Of a DNA stretch of 64,000 nt, positions 54,757 to 64,000 are shown one piece after another. A program made the position numbers and the translations under genes. The stretch is taken from contig NZ_CP076538.1 in assembly GCF_018885265.1 (NCBI RefSeq), forward strand, positions 5,306,001-5,370,000, in the 5' to 3' direction. The notes under the pieces were generated by a model. That model searched no databases. It had not been told where the DNA came from and saw only the letters and a list, made by a program, of their open reading frames with translations. The DNA comes from Amycolatopsis aidingensis (GTDB taxonomy: Bacteria > Actinomycetota > Actinomycetes > Mycobacteriales > Pseudonocardiaceae). Numbering within the stretch: position 1 is the first letter of the stretch; every line of letters begins with the position of its first letter.

Positions 54757-56169
54757 CTATCCCCGCGGGTCCCGCCGGTCGAGCTCGGCGAGGATCTCCG
54801 GGCCGAGCTGGGTGACGTCCCCGGCGCCCATGGTGACCAGCAGGTCACCTGGCCCCACCAGATCCACGGCCAGCGCCGCGGCACGGTCGAACGCGGGCTC
54901 GTAATGCGCCTTGGCGTCCACGATCCGCTCGGCCACCAGCGCGCCGGTGACCCCGGGTTCCGGCTCCTCGCGCGCGCCGTAGACGTCCAGCACCACCACC
55001 TCATCGGCGAGGCCAAGCGCCTCGGCGAACTCGGCGGCGAAGGCCTTGGTGCGCGAGTAGAGGTGCGGCTGGAACACCACGACCACGCGGCCCTCGCCCG
55101 CCGCGTAGCGCACGGCCCGCAGCTGGGCGGCCACCTCGGTGGGGTGGTGCGCGTAGTCGTCGTAGACCCGCACGTCCGCCGCGCGGCCCTTGAACTCGAA
55201 CCGCCTGCGCACCCCGCCGAAGGCGGCCAGCCCCTCGGCGAGGCATTCCGCCTGCGCGCCGAGTTCGACCCCGGCCAGCAGCGCGGCGACCGCGTTCAGC
55301 GCCATGTGCTCCCCCGGCACCGCCACGCCGACCTCGAGTGGCCGGCCGCCGATGGACAGCCGCACCGTGCCGCCCTCGGGGCCCGGGGTGTAGTCCAGCA
55401 CCCGCGCGTCCTCCGGCCCGGTCGCGGAGCGGCCGTACCGGCGCACCCGGATCCCCGCCGCCTCGGCGCGGGCGGCCAGTTCGGCTGCCGGGGGGTCGTC
55501 GGCATAACTGATCAGCACCCCGCCGGGGGCGATCCGCCGGACGAACTCGCCGAACACCGCCACATAGGCCTCGACGGTGCCGTGATGGTCGAGGTGATCC
55601 GGCTCCACATTGGTCACCACAGCCACCGAAGGCGTGTAGCTGAGGAAGGACCCGTCGCTCTCGTCGGCCTCGGCGACGAACATCCCGCCCTCGCCGTGGT
55701 GCGCGTTGGCCCCGGACTCGTTCAGGTCGCCGCCGATGGCGAAGGAAGGGTCGAGCCTGCAGTGCTGCAACGCGACGGTGAGCATCGAGGTGGTCGAGGT
55801 CTTGCCGTGGGTGCCCGCGATGCAGGCCACCCGGTGCCCAGCCATCAGCAGGGCCAGCGCCTCGGCCCGGTGCAGCACGGTGATCCCGCGCTGCCTGGCC
55901 GCGGCCAGTTCCGGGTTGGTCTCCTTGATCGCGGTGGACACCACCACGGCGGACGGCCCGCCGTCGAAGGCGTCCAGGTTCTCCGCCCGCTGCCCGATCG
56001 CGATCTCGGCGCCCTGCGCGCGCAGGGTGGAGAACGCGCGGGAGTCCTTGGCGTCCGACCCGGACACCCGCGCACCCCTTGCCAGCAGGATGCGGGCGAT
56101 CCCGCTCATCCCGGCGCCGCCGACGCCGACCAGGTGCGCGCGGCGCAGCACCTCGGGAACCTCGGTCAT
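54757..56169 (-). CDS. murC: UDP-N-acetylmuramate--L-alanine ligase
   Basis: 470 aa. N-terminal [24 protein letters not shown] site [25 protein letters not shown] [11 protein letters not shown], and DYAHHPTEV in the C-terminal domain. It adds L-Ala to UDP-MurNAc. Overlaps murG by 4 nt. Confidence 0.97.
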   Translation of the reverse strand: MTEVPEVLRRAHLVGVGGAGMSGIARILLARGARVSGSDAKDSRAFSTLRAQGAEIAIGQRAENLDAFDGGPSAVVVSTAIKETNPELAAARQRGITVLHRAEALALLMAGHRVACIAGTHGKTSTTSMLTVALQHCRLDPSFAIGGDLNESGANAHHGEGGMFVAEADESDGSFLSYTPSVAVVTNVEPDHLDHHGTVEAYVAVFGEFVRRIAPGGVLISYADDPPAAELAARAEAAGIRVRRYGRSATGPEDARVLDYTPGPEGGTVRLSIGGRPLEVGVAVPGEHMALNAVAALLAGVELGAQAECLAEGLAAFGGVRRRFEFKGRAADVRVYDDYAHHPTEVAAQLRAVRYAAGEGRVVVVFQPHLYSRTKAFAAEFAEALGLADEVVVLDVYGAREEPEPGVTGALVAERIVDAKAHYEPAFDRAAALAVDLVGPGDLLVTMGAGDVTQLGPEILAELDRRDPRG

Positions 56170-57314
56170 TTACTCCCCACCCCCGCTGCTTCCAGGACCA
56201 TCGTGGCCAGTACCTCGTCGGCCTCCCCGTGCCCGAGTCCGACCGCGGCGGCGCTCATCTTCGCGATCCGGTCCGGGTCGGCGACCAGCGGTACGACCCG
56301 CTCGGCGACGGTGGCCGGGGTCAGCGCGGAGTCCTCGATCAGCAGGGCGGCGCCCGCGTCCACCGCGGGCCGCGCGTTCAGCGCCTGCTCCCCGTTGCCG
56401 TGCGGCAGCGGAACGAACACCGCTGGCAGGCCCACCGCCGACACCTCGGCGACGGTCATCGCGCCGGACCGGCACAGCACCGCGTCCGCGGCGGCGTAGG
56501 CAAGGTCCATCCGTTCCAGGTAGGGCACCGGAAGGTAGCAGGGCTTACCGGGGAACTCCTGCACCACCAGGGTGTTCTTCGGGCCATGCGCGTGCAGCAC
56601 GCCGACCCCGGCCTCGGCGAACTCCCTCGCCGCTCCGGAGACCGCGGTGTTGATCGACTGGGCGCCCTGGGAACCGCCGAACACCAGCAGGGTCGGCGCA
56701 TCGGGATCCAGCCCGAAATGCCTGCGTGCCTCGGCCCGCAGCGCGGCCCGGTCCAGGGTCGTGATCGAGCGGCGCAGCGGGATGCCGACCACCCGCGCTC
56801 CTGGCAGCGGGGTTCCGGGCACCGCGACCGCGACCCCGCGGGCGAACCGCGCCCCGACCCTGTTGGCCAGCCCGGCGTGCTGGTTCGCCTCGTGCACCAC
56901 GATCGGCACCCGGCCACGGGCGGCGAGATAGGCAGGCAGCGCGACGTAGCCGCCGAAGCCGACCACCACATCGGCCCCGACCCGCTCCAGCACCTGCCTG
57001 GTGCGCTTCACCGAGTCCCGCACCTTCAGCGGCAGCCGCAACAGGTCGGCCGTCGGCTTGCGCGGCAGCGGCACCGGCGGGATCAGTTCCAGCTGGTAGC
57101 CCCGCTCCGGAACCAGCTTGGTCTCCAGCCCCCTGCTGGTGCCCAGCGCCACCACGGAGGCCTCCGGGCACAGCCTGCGCACCGCGTCGGCCAGCGCCAG
57201 CGCGGGCTCGATATGGCCCGCCGTGCCGCCACCGGCGACGACCACGGTCGGTCTGCCCTGCTTCCCGCCCCGGACCTCCTGGCTGGAACCCTGCCCAGCT
57301 CCCGGCTCGCTCAC
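56166..57314 (-). CDS. murG: UDP-GlcNAc lipid I transferase
   Basis: 382 aa GT-B glycosyltransferase. N-terminal [33 protein letters not shown], and the C-terminal UDP-GlcNAc site [26 protein letters not shown]. Forms lipid II on the inner face of the membrane. Overlaps ftsW and murC by 4 nt each. Confidence 0.97.
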   Translation of the reverse strand: MSEPGAGQGSSQEVRGGKQGRPTVVVAGGGTAGHIEPALALADAVRRLCPEASVVALGTSRGLETKLVPERGYQLELIPPVPLPRKPTADLLRLPLKVRDSVKRTRQVLERVGADVVVGFGGYVALPAYLAARGRVPIVVHEANQHAGLANRVGARFARGVAVAVPGTPLPGARVVGIPLRRSITTLDRAALRAEARRHFGLDPDAPTLLVFGGSQGAQSINTAVSGAAREFAEAGVGVLHAHGPKNTLVVQEFPGKPCYLPVPYLERMDLAYAAADAVLCRSGAMTVAEVSAVGLPAVFVPLPHGNGEQALNARPAVDAGAALLIEDSALTPATVAERVVPLVADPDRIAKMSAAAVGLGHGEADEVLATMVLEAAGVGSK

Positions 57315-58783
57315 CTACGTCCTCTCCGTGTCGAAGTTCCGCGTGCCGGCGCCGCCCGCGTCGCGGAGCGCCTGCCATGCTCGGGTGCGGCCCGCCTGCG
57401 GTCCGCCACGGCCGCCGACCGTGCGCCCCGCGGGCGGGGGCGTTCCCCGCCCTTGGCGGTGCCGGTCCGGCCCGCGGTCCGGCGTTTGGCCGGTGGCCGG
57501 TACGGCTCGGGTGCCGGCAGCCGCATCAGGCGGCCGAATTTACCCGGCCCCTGGGTGCGTAGTGCGGCCACCGCCTCCGGTTCGTGCCGCGCGCAGTTGG
57601 CCAGTAACCCGAACAGCCCCATCGTCACCACCAGTGAGGTACCGCCGTAGGAGATCAGCGGCAGGGTCACCCCGGTGACCGGCAGCAGGCTCACCACGTA
57701 GCCGATGTTGATCGCGGCCTGCATGACGATGGAGGCGGTGAGGGTCGCCGAGACGATCCGGATCCACGGGTCCAGGTTGCGCACCGCGATCCGCATACCC
57801 ACCACGGCGAGCAGGCCGAACAGGCCGATCACGGCGGCGCAGCCGACCAGTCCGAGCTCCTCGCCGATCAGCGCGAAGATGAAGTCGTGCTCGATATTGG
57901 GCAGGTAACGCCATTTCGACTGGCCCTGGCCGAGGCCCTTGCCGAACAGCGAGCCCTCGGCGAGCGCGTACAGCGCCTGGTTGGCCTGCAACCCCTTGCC
58001 CAGCGGGTCGGAGCCGGGGTTCAGGAAGGTCATCACCCGGTCCAGCCGGTAGTCGGCGATCAGCGCCAGCACCACGAACCCACCGAGCGCGCCGGCGAGG
58101 ATCACCGCGAACAGGCGTTTCGGCGCGCCGGCGAACCACAGCAGGGCCAGCAGGATCACCCCGAGCGGCAGGGTGCCGCCGAGGTCGGGCTGGGCCATCA
58201 CCAGCGCGCACATCAGCAACGCCCCTGGCACCAACGGCACCAGCAGGTGCCGCCACTGGCCGAGCAGGTTGTACTTGGTGACCAGGATGTGCGCCCCCCA
58301 CAGGGCGAGGGCGACCTTGGCCAGCTCCACCGGCTGCAGGGAAAGCGGCCCGACGATGAACCAGCCCTGCGAGCCGTTGATATCCGTGCCGAGCGGGGTG
58401 AGCACCAGCGCGAGCAGCCCGAGCGAAAGCACCATCGCGGTGGAGGACAGCGCCCGGATCCGACGCAGTGGCACTCGCAGGGCGATCCAGAACGCCAGCA
58501 CGCCGATGGCAAGGAACATCAGGTGCTTCTGGAACTGGGCGTACACCGACTCCCCGGACTCCGGGTCGTAGGAGGCGACCGAGGAGGCGGAAAGCACCAT
58601 CACCACGCCGATCGTGGCGAGCAGCCCGCAGACGGCGAGCACCAGGTGGAAGGAGGCCAGCGGCCGGGACAGCCACGCGGTGAGCGCGCTGATCGCGGCG
58701 GGGACGCCGCGGAGCGGACGTTCCCGGCTGCGGCGCGCGCGGGTGTCGTCCTGTCCCTTGGGGTCCCGGTCAACCACCGTCAT
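57311..58783 (-). CDS. ftsW: FtsW, SEDS-family septal glycosyltransferase
   Basis: 490 aa from ATG 58783, overlapping murD by 14 nt. About ten membrane helices with SEDS motifs [28 protein letters not shown] and [15 protein letters not shown] basic, Arg/Pro-rich tail of about 85 residues extends into the cytoplasm, as in mycobacterial FtsW that binds FtsZ. Polymerises lipid II at the septum with a partner PBP. Confidence 0.96.
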   Translation of the reverse strand: MTVVDRDPKGQDDTRARRSRERPLRGVPAAISALTAWLSRPLASFHLVLAVCGLLATIGVVMVLSASSVASYDPESGESVYAQFQKHLMFLAIGVLAFWIALRVPLRRIRALSSTAMVLSLGLLALVLTPLGTDINGSQGWFIVGPLSLQPVELAKVALALWGAHILVTKYNLLGQWRHLLVPLVPGALLMCALVMAQPDLGGTLPLGVILLALLWFAGAPKRLFAVILAGALGGFVVLALIADYRLDRVMTFLNPGSDPLGKGLQANQALYALAEGSLFGKGLGQGQSKWRYLPNIEHDFIFALIGEELGLVGCAAVIGLFGLLAVVGMRIAVRNLDPWIRIVSATLTASIVMQAAINIGYVVSLLPVTGVTLPLISYGGTSLVVTMGLFGLLANCARHEPEAVAALRTQGPGKFGRLMRLPAPEPYRPPAKRRTAGRTGTAKGGERPRPRGARSAAVADRRRAAPEHGRRSATRAAPARGTSTRRGRR

Positions 58784-60176
58784 GTCGACGTCCAGCGGCG
58801 GGCCCGGCGAGTGCGTGCACCGCGGCCACGAAGGCCTCGCCGCGCTGCGCGTAGTCGCGGAACAGGTCCAGCGAGGCGGCAGCGGGCGCCAGCAGCACGA
58901 CATCACCAGGACGCGCCATCGCGCTGGCCGCACTCACCGCCGCAGTCATGGGATCATCGTCACCCGGCGGGAGGCGCTGGACCGGTACATCCGGCGCGTG
59001 TCGCGCAAGAGCGGCGCCGATCACGTCCGCGTCCACCCCGAGCAGCACGGCGCCACGCAGCCTGCCTGCCACCTCGGCGACCAGCTCGTCCACCGAGGCG
59101 CCCTTCAGCTGCCCGCCCGCGATCCACACCACGCCGGGATAGGCACGCAGCGAACCAGCCGCGGCGTGTGGGTTGGTCGCCTTGGAGTCGTTCACGTAGC
59201 GGACTCCGCCGATCTCGGCCACTTCCACCGCGCGGTGCGCGGCGGGCTGGTAGCCGGCCAGCCCGCGGCCGACCGCATCGGCCGGCACCCCGTAGGCCCT
59301 TGCCAGCGCGGCGGCGGCGAGCGCGTTGGCCACGTTGTGCGGGCCGGGCGGGCGGATGTCGGCGAGCGTGCCCAGTTGTTCGGCCGTGGTCGCAGGGTCG
59401 GCCACGAAGGCGCGGTCGACCAGCAGGTCCTCCACCACGCCGAGCTCCCCCGGCCGGGGGGTGCCGGTGCCGAAGCCGACCCTGGCGGCGCCGGGCGGGG
59501 CGTGCTCATCGGCCAGCCGGGTGGAGGCCGCCTCGGCCACGTTGTGCACCACGGTGCCGGAGCGCTCGTGAATGGCGCCCTTGGCCTCGGCGTAGGCCGC
59601 GAGGGAGCCGTGCCAGTCCAGGTGGTCCTCGGCGAGGTTGAGCACCACGGAGGCGTGCGGGGCGAGCGTGCTCGACCAGTACAGCTGGTAGCTGGACAGT
59701 TCCACGGCCAGCACCCGGTGCCCGGCGAGCACGGCGTCCAGTACTGCGAATCCGACGTTTCCGCAGGCCACGGCGTCCGCACCGGCCGCGCGCAGTATCC
59801 CGGCGAGCATGCCGACGGTGGTGGTCTTGCCGTTGGTGCCGGTCACGGCCAGCCAGACCGGGGGCTGGGGCAGGGTGTTGCCGATCCGCCAGGCCAGCTC
59901 CACATCGCCGATCACCTCGATACCCGCCTCGGCGGCGCGGGCCAGCAGCGGGGCGGTGGGCTTCCAGCCGGGGCTGGTGACCACCAGCGAGGTGCCCTCC
60001 GGCGGGGTGTCCAGCCCGGCGGCCAGCCGCACGCCGAGCGGCTCCAGTTCGGCCAGCCGCTGCGCGTTGCCGTCGGTCACCGTGACCTCGGCGCCCATGG
60101 CGGCCAGGGCACCGGCGACCGACCTGCCGGTCACCCCGGCACCGGCGACCAGCACGCGGCGTCCGGACAGGTCCAT
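58770..60176 (-). CDS. murD: UDP-N-acetylmuramoylalanine--D-glutamate ligase
   Basis: 468 aa from ATG 60176. VLVAGAGVTGRSVAGAL, ATP site VTGTNGKTTTVGM, NLAEDHLDWHG, and VNDSKATNPHAA. It adds D-Glu to UDP-MurNAc-Ala. Five bp from the mraY stop. Confidence 0.97.
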   Translation of the reverse strand: MDLSGRRVLVAGAGVTGRSVAGALAAMGAEVTVTDGNAQRLAELEPLGVRLAAGLDTPPEGTSLVVTSPGWKPTAPLLARAAEAGIEVIGDVELAWRIGNTLPQPPVWLAVTGTNGKTTTVGMLAGILRAAGADAVACGNVGFAVLDAVLAGHRVLAVELSSYQLYWSSTLAPHASVVLNLAEDHLDWHGSLAAYAEAKGAIHERSGTVVHNVAEAASTRLADEHAPPGAARVGFGTGTPRPGELGVVEDLLVDRAFVADPATTAEQLGTLADIRPPGPHNVANALAAAALARAYGVPADAVGRGLAGYQPAAHRAVEVAEIGGVRYVNDSKATNPHAAAGSLRAYPGVVWIAGGQLKGASVDELVAEVAGRLRGAVLLGVDADVIGAALARHAPDVPVQRLPPGDDDPMTAAVSAASAMARPGDVVLLAPAAASLDLFRDYAQRGEAFVAAVHALAGPAAGRRHDGG

Positions 60177-60181
60177 GGCCG

Positions 60182-61267
60182 CTAGATCCCCGCGACGCTG
60201 AGCTGTTCGCTGTAGAACAGCCCGAGGCCGAACAGGCAGCAGATCGCGGCCAGCAGCCAGAACCGGATGATGACCGTGGTCTCCGCCCAGCCTGCCAGCT
60301 CGAAGTGGTGGTGGAACGGGGCCATCCGGAACAGCCTGCGCCGGGTGGTGCGGAAGACCGCGATCTGCGCGACCACGGACATCCCCTCGACCACGAACAG
60401 CCCGCCGATCACGATGGCGAGCAGCTCGGTGCGGGTGGTCATGGCCAGCCCGGCCACCAGCCCGCCCAGCGCCAGCGACCCGGTGTCCCCCATGAAGATC
60501 TTCGCCGGGGCGGCGTTCCACCACAGGAAGCCGACACAGCCCGCGGCCGCGGCCGCGGCCACCACGGCGAGGTCGAGCGGGTCCCGCACCTGGTAGCAGG
60601 CGGCCTGCGGGGTCTCAGCGCAGCTCAGCCTCGCCTGCCAGAAGGAGATCACCACATAGGTGGCCAGCACCATCGCGGCGGCGCCACCGGCGAGACCGTC
60701 CAGGCCGTCGGTGAAGTTGACGACGTTCGACCAGGCCGAGATCACCACCACGGAGAAGATGATGAACACCGGCAGCGGGAAGTAGATCAGCGCGAGGTCC
60801 CGGACGTAGGACAGGTTCTGCGAGGCAGGGGTGAGCCCGTTGGTGTCGGGGAACTGCACCACCAGCACCGCGAAGGTGATCCCGACGACCAGCTGGCCCA
60901 CGGTTTTCGCGGTCTTGTTCAGCCCGAGGTTGCGCTGCTTGCGGATCTTGATGAAGTCGTCGAGGAAACCGACGATGCCCAGCGCGACCGCGAGGAACAG
61001 GACCAGCAGGCCGGATGCGGTGGGGCCGTCGTTGGTCGAGCCGCGCAGCCAGTCCACGATATGCGCGACGAAGTAGCCGACCACCATCGCGATGATGATC
61101 GCGACCCCGCCCATGGTCGGGGTGCCGCGCTTGGACCGGTGCCCCTGCGGGCCCTCCTCGCGGATCTCCTGCCCGAAACCCTGCCGGGAGAACAGCCGGA
61201 TCAGGTACGGGGTGAACAGGATGGAGACGACGAGGCCGACCGAGGCGGCGATCAGGATGCTGATCAC
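60182..61267 (-). CDS. mraY: Phospho-MurNAc-pentapeptide transferase (MraY)
   Basis: 361 aa from GTG 61267 ([11 protein letters not shown]). Ten membrane helices. Conserved [25 protein letters not shown] and [10 protein letters not shown] with HHHFELAG on the last loop. It makes lipid I. Overlaps murF as GTGA. Confidence 0.97.
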   Translation of the reverse strand: MISILIAASVGLVVSILFTPYLIRLFSRQGFGQEIREEGPQGHRSKRGTPTMGGVAIIIAMVVGYFVAHIVDWLRGSTNDGPTASGLLVLFLAVALGIVGFLDDFIKIRKQRNLGLNKTAKTVGQLVVGITFAVLVVQFPDTNGLTPASQNLSYVRDLALIYFPLPVFIIFSVVVISAWSNVVNFTDGLDGLAGGAAAMVLATYVVISFWQARLSCAETPQAACYQVRDPLDLAVVAAAAAAGCVGFLWWNAAPAKIFMGDTGSLALGGLVAGLAMTTRTELLAIVIGGLFVVEGMSVVAQIAVFRTTRRRLFRMAPFHHHFELAGWAETTVIIRFWLLAAICCLFGLGLFYSEQLSVAGI

Positions 61268-62742
61268 GCGGCACCGCCCGACACCGCCGTGCCACCGGCG
61301 AGGACCGCGTCCGCGACCCGCCACAGCTGCGCGACCTTGGAGGCCTTCACCAGCACCACGTCACCCGCGCGCAGCTCATCGCGCAGCAACGCGATCGCGG
61401 CGTCGGCGTCGGGTACCAGCACCGACTCCTCACCCCAAGAACCCTCATGGCTTGCGCCCTGATGCATGGCGGCAGCGTCCTCTCCGACGACCACGAGCCT
61501 GTTGATGTTCAGTCGCACGGCGAGACGGCCGATCTCGTCGTGCGCGTGCACGCTATCGGCCCCCAGTTCGCCCATCACACCGAGGACCGCCCAAGATCGC
61601 CTGCCGCTGCTCATCGAGGCGAGCGCCTTCAGCCCGGCCCGCACGGACTCCGGGTTGGCGTTGTAGGAGTCGTTCAGCACGGTGATCCCGTCCGGGCTGG
61701 TGCCGACCTCCATCCGCCGCTGCGAGCGGCGCTGCACGGCGCTCAGCCTCGCGGCCACCTCGTGCACGCCGGAACCGAGCTCCAGCGCGACCGCGGCCGC
61801 GGCGAGCGCGTTGCCGATCTGGTGCTCACCATGCAGCGGCAGCCGCACCGCGGCCTCCCCCTGGGGGGTCACCAGCCGGAAGGCGGGGCGGGCCTGCTCG
61901 TCCAGGGTGACCTCCGCGGCGCGCACCTGCGCGTCCGGATGCTCGCCGACCCCGACCACCCTGGCGCGGGTGCGGCCTGCCATGGCGGCGACCAGCGGGT
62001 CGTCCAGGTTCAGCACGGCCAGCCCTTCGGGTGGCAGCGCTTCCACCAGCTCGCCTTTGGTCCTGGCGATGCCCTCGCGGGAGCCGAACTCACCGACATG
62101 CGCGCTGCCGACGTTGAGCACGACCCCGATCCGCGGCGGGGCGACGGCGGCCAGCTGGGCGATATGCCCCGGCCCGCGCGCGGACAGCTCCAGCACGAGG
62201 TGACGGGTCTGCGCGTCGGCCCGCAGCGCCGTCCAGGGGTGCCCGAGCTCGTTGTTGAACGATCCCGGCGGGGCGACCGTCGGGCCGAGCGGTTCGAGCA
62301 GCTGCGCGATCAGGTCCTTGGTGGAGGTCTTGCCGGAGGAACCGGTCACGCCGATCACGGTCAGCTCGCCCGCGGACAGCTCGGTGACCACATGCCGGGC
62401 CAGCTTGCCGAGCGCGGCCAGCACGGCGGCCCCGGAACCGTCGGTGTCCCCGGTGAGGGCGACCGAGCGGGCGTGCGCCTCACCCTCGGCCGGCGGCGGC
62501 ACCAGCACCGCGGGTGCGTCCACCGCGCGGGCGGCCAGCACCCCGGCCGCGCCCGCCCGCACCGCCTGCGCGGCGAAGGAGTGCCCGTCCACCCGTTCGC
62601 CAGGCAGCGCGACGAACAGCCCGCCATCGGCGAGCTTGCGGGAGTCGAACTCCACCCCGGCCCGCACCGTCTCGGTGCCCTTGGCATGGTGCAGCCTGCC
62701 CCCGACGATCTCGGCGATCTCGGCCAACGTCAGCGCGATCAC
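61264..62742 (-). CDS. murF: UDP-MurNAc-tripeptide--D-Ala-D-Ala ligase
   Basis: 492 aa from GTG 62742. N-terminal [18 protein letters not shown] site [25 protein letters not shown] and [12 protein letters not shown]. Completes the UDP-MurNAc-pentapeptide. Overlaps murE as GTGA. Confidence 0.97.
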   Translation of the reverse strand: MIALTLAEIAEIVGGRLHHAKGTETVRAGVEFDSRKLADGGLFVALPGERVDGHSFAAQAVRAGAAGVLAARAVDAPAVLVPPPAEGEAHARSVALTGDTDGSGAAVLAALGKLARHVVTELSAGELTVIGVTGSSGKTSTKDLIAQLLEPLGPTVAPPGSFNNELGHPWTALRADAQTRHLVLELSARGPGHIAQLAAVAPPRIGVVLNVGSAHVGEFGSREGIARTKGELVEALPPEGLAVLNLDDPLVAAMAGRTRARVVGVGEHPDAQVRAAEVTLDEQARPAFRLVTPQGEAAVRLPLHGEHQIGNALAAAAVALELGSGVHEVAARLSAVQRRSQRRMEVGTSPDGITVLNDSYNANPESVRAGLKALASMSSGRRSWAVLGVMGELGADSVHAHDEIGRLAVRLNINRLVVVGEDAAAMHQGASHEGSWGEESVLVPDADAAIALLRDELRAGDVVLVKASKVAQLWRVADAVLAGGTAVSGGAA

Positions 62743-64000
62743 GCGTCGGCTCCCAACCTGTCGCGGATGGCGGCCTCCAGTTCGTCCCGGTCGGAGAAGG
62801 GATGCACGATCCCGCCGACCTCCTGCCCCGTCTCGTGTCCCTTGCCCGCGACCAGCACCACGTCCCCTGGGCGGGCCCGCTCGACCGCCGCCGTGATGGC
62901 TTCCCTGCGGTCCCCGATCTCGATGATCTCGCCCCCGGCGGCCGGGCTGACCGTGCGGGCCCCGGCGAGCATGGCGGCCCTGATCGAGGCCGGGTCCTCG
63001 CTGCGCGGGTTGTCGTCGGTGACGATCACCAGGTCGCTGCCGCGCACGGCGGCCTCGCCCATCATCGGCCGCTTGCCGGTGTCCCGGTCCCCGCCGCAGC
63101 CGAGCACGGTGATCAGCCTGCCCTCGGTGCCCGCCCGCAGCGCCTGCAGTGCCAGGGTGACCGCGGCGGGCTTGTGCGCGTAGTCGACCACGGCGGTGAA
63201 CGGCTGGCCGAGGTAGACCCGCTCCATCCGCCCGGGGACCTCCACGGCGGCGAGGCCGTCCACGATGTGCTCGATCGGCACCCCCGCCGCGTCCAGCACG
63301 GCCGCGGCGAGCACCGCGTTGGCGACGTTGAAGGCGCCGGGAAGGGGGATGGTGGCCGGTACCTGCAGCCCTTCCGGACCGTGCAGCATGAAGGCCTGCT
63401 TGCCCGCGGTCGCGTACCGCATCTCGGTGGCGTACCAGCTGGCGTGCGCGTCCGGCTCGGTGGCCACGGTGATGGTGTGCGGGGTGACCAGCGCCTGGCC
63501 CCACGCTCCGTCCACGACCACCACCTCCGCGGTGGACCGGCCGTCGAACAGCAGGGACTTGGCCGCGAAGTAGTCCTCCATGTCCCGGTGGAAGTCCAGG
63601 TGGTCCTGGGAAAGGTTGGTGAACGCCCCGACCGCGAACCGGGTGCCGTTCACCCTGCCAAGGGACAGCGCGTGGCTGGAGACCTCCATCGGCACATGCG
63701 TGACGCCCTGCTCGACCATCACCGCGAACAGCGCCTGCAGGTCCGGCGCCTCCGGGGTGGTGAAGGCGCTGGTCAGCCGCTCACCGCCGATCCTGGTCTC
63801 CACAGTGCCGATCAGCCCGGTGAGGTGGCCCGCGGCCCGCAGCCCGGACTCGATCAGGTAGACCGTGGTGGTCTTGCCCGAGGTCCCGGTCACGCCGAGC
63901 ACGTTCAGCTGGAGCGAGGGTTCCCCGTAGATCCAGGCCGCCACCGAGCCGAGCACGCCGCGGGGGTCGGGGTGTACCAGCACCGGAACCGGGGCGTCCC
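62739..64000 (-). CDS. murE: UDP-MurNAc-tripeptide synthetase MurE, 5' end outside window
   Basis: About 420 C-terminal residues are visible; the frame is open to the window end. ATP site GVTGTSGKTTTVY, NLSQDHLDFHRD, and VTDDNPRSEDPA, whose DNPR motif marks the meso-diaminopimelate-adding type. The N-terminal UDP-binding domain begins beyond the edge. First gene of the mur operon seen here. Confidence 0.96.
   Translation of the reverse strand, partial: DAPVPVLVHPDPRGVLGSVAAWIYGEPSLQLNVLGVTGTSGKTTTVYLIESGLRAAGHLTGLIGTVETRIGGERLTSAFTTPEAPDLQALFAVMVEQGVTHVPMEVSSHALSLGRVNGTRFAVGAFTNLSQDHLDFHRDMEDYFAAKSLLFDGRSTAEVVVVDGAWGQALVTPHTITVATEPDAHASWYATEMRYATAGKQAFMLHGPEGLQVPATIPLPGAFNVANAVLAAAVLDAAGVPIEHIVDGLAAVEVPGRMERVYLGQPFTAVVDYAHKPAAVTLALQALRAGTEGRLITVLGCGGDRDTGKRPMMGEAAVRGSDLVIVTDDNPRSEDPASIRAAMLAGARTVSPAAGGEIIEIGDRREAITAAVERARPGDVVLVAGKGHETGQEVGGIVHPFSDRDELEAAIRDRLGADA

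Overview
The window is chromosomal DNA of a high-GC actinobacterium, most likely a member of the Pseudonocardiaceae (Amycolatopsis/Saccharomonospora-like). This rests on the very high GC and GC3, frequent GTG starts, several candidate leaderless starts, a meso-DAP-type MurE, a Wag31-type DivIVA, SepF, an Scr1-type XRE/DUF397 pair, and actinobacterial riboswitch classes (SAM-IV and an ultrashort T-box). The genus is inference. No rRNA, tRNA, CRISPR array or prophage was found.

Layout. 1-10 kb: a secreted streptogrisin-type protease (cut by the window edge), a LysR regulator divergent from a cytochrome P450, a stand-alone cytochrome oxidase subunit I, a ClpC-like AAA+ unfoldase, and small envelope/stress proteins (DUF3140, DUF3618, holin-X-like). 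A 155-bp MITE-like insert lies between two of these. 10-27 kb: an accessory metabolic region with a ROK regulator, photolyase, orphan hydrogenase-maturation-type protease, beta-phosphoglucomutase plus GH65 phosphorylase, aldo/keto reductase with a divergent MmyB-type regulator, Ppx/GppA, a degenerate class F sortase, tandem DUF885 peptidase-like paralogues, an HTH/proline-rich protein and a methyltransferase.

27.4-30.8 kb: a DUF222/HNH nuclease gene behind a near-consensus LexA (SOS) box. Its HNH motif is split by a complete 2,159-bp group II intron (28462-30620) with its own reverse transcriptase. Domains V and VI, the branch-point A and both splice sites can be read, and excision restores the frame exactly.

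30.8-45.9 kb: conserved genes around ileS (rluD, lspA, ileS with an Ile T-box), an aminotransferase under a SAM-IV riboswitch, a K+/H+ antiporter, DUF167, a MecA-like penicillin-binding protein, an OmpR-type two-component system with an acidic membrane protein, and an XRE/DUF397 pair with palindromic candidate operators.

45.9-64 kb: the division and cell-wall (dcw) cluster, all on the minus strand and read from high to low coordinates: murE (cut by the window end), murF, mraY, murD, ftsW, murG, murC, ftsQ, then dinB, an FAD oxidoreductase and a DUF1365 gene, then ftsZ, pgeF, yggS, sepF, yggT and divIVA, closed by a strong hairpin terminator. The mur genes overlap by 4-14 nt, pointing to one translationally coupled operon that makes lipid II (MurC-F, MraY, MurG), moves it to the division machinery (FtsW/FtsQ) and positions septum and polar growth (FtsZ, SepF, DivIVA).

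Most notable: the intron inside an SOS-controlled HNH gene, the SAM-IV riboswitch on a class V aminotransferase, the sortase that kept its Cys but lost the usual His and Arg, the MITE-like repeat, the photolyase that appears to need an ATC start, and the three-gene insertion between ftsQ and ftsZ.
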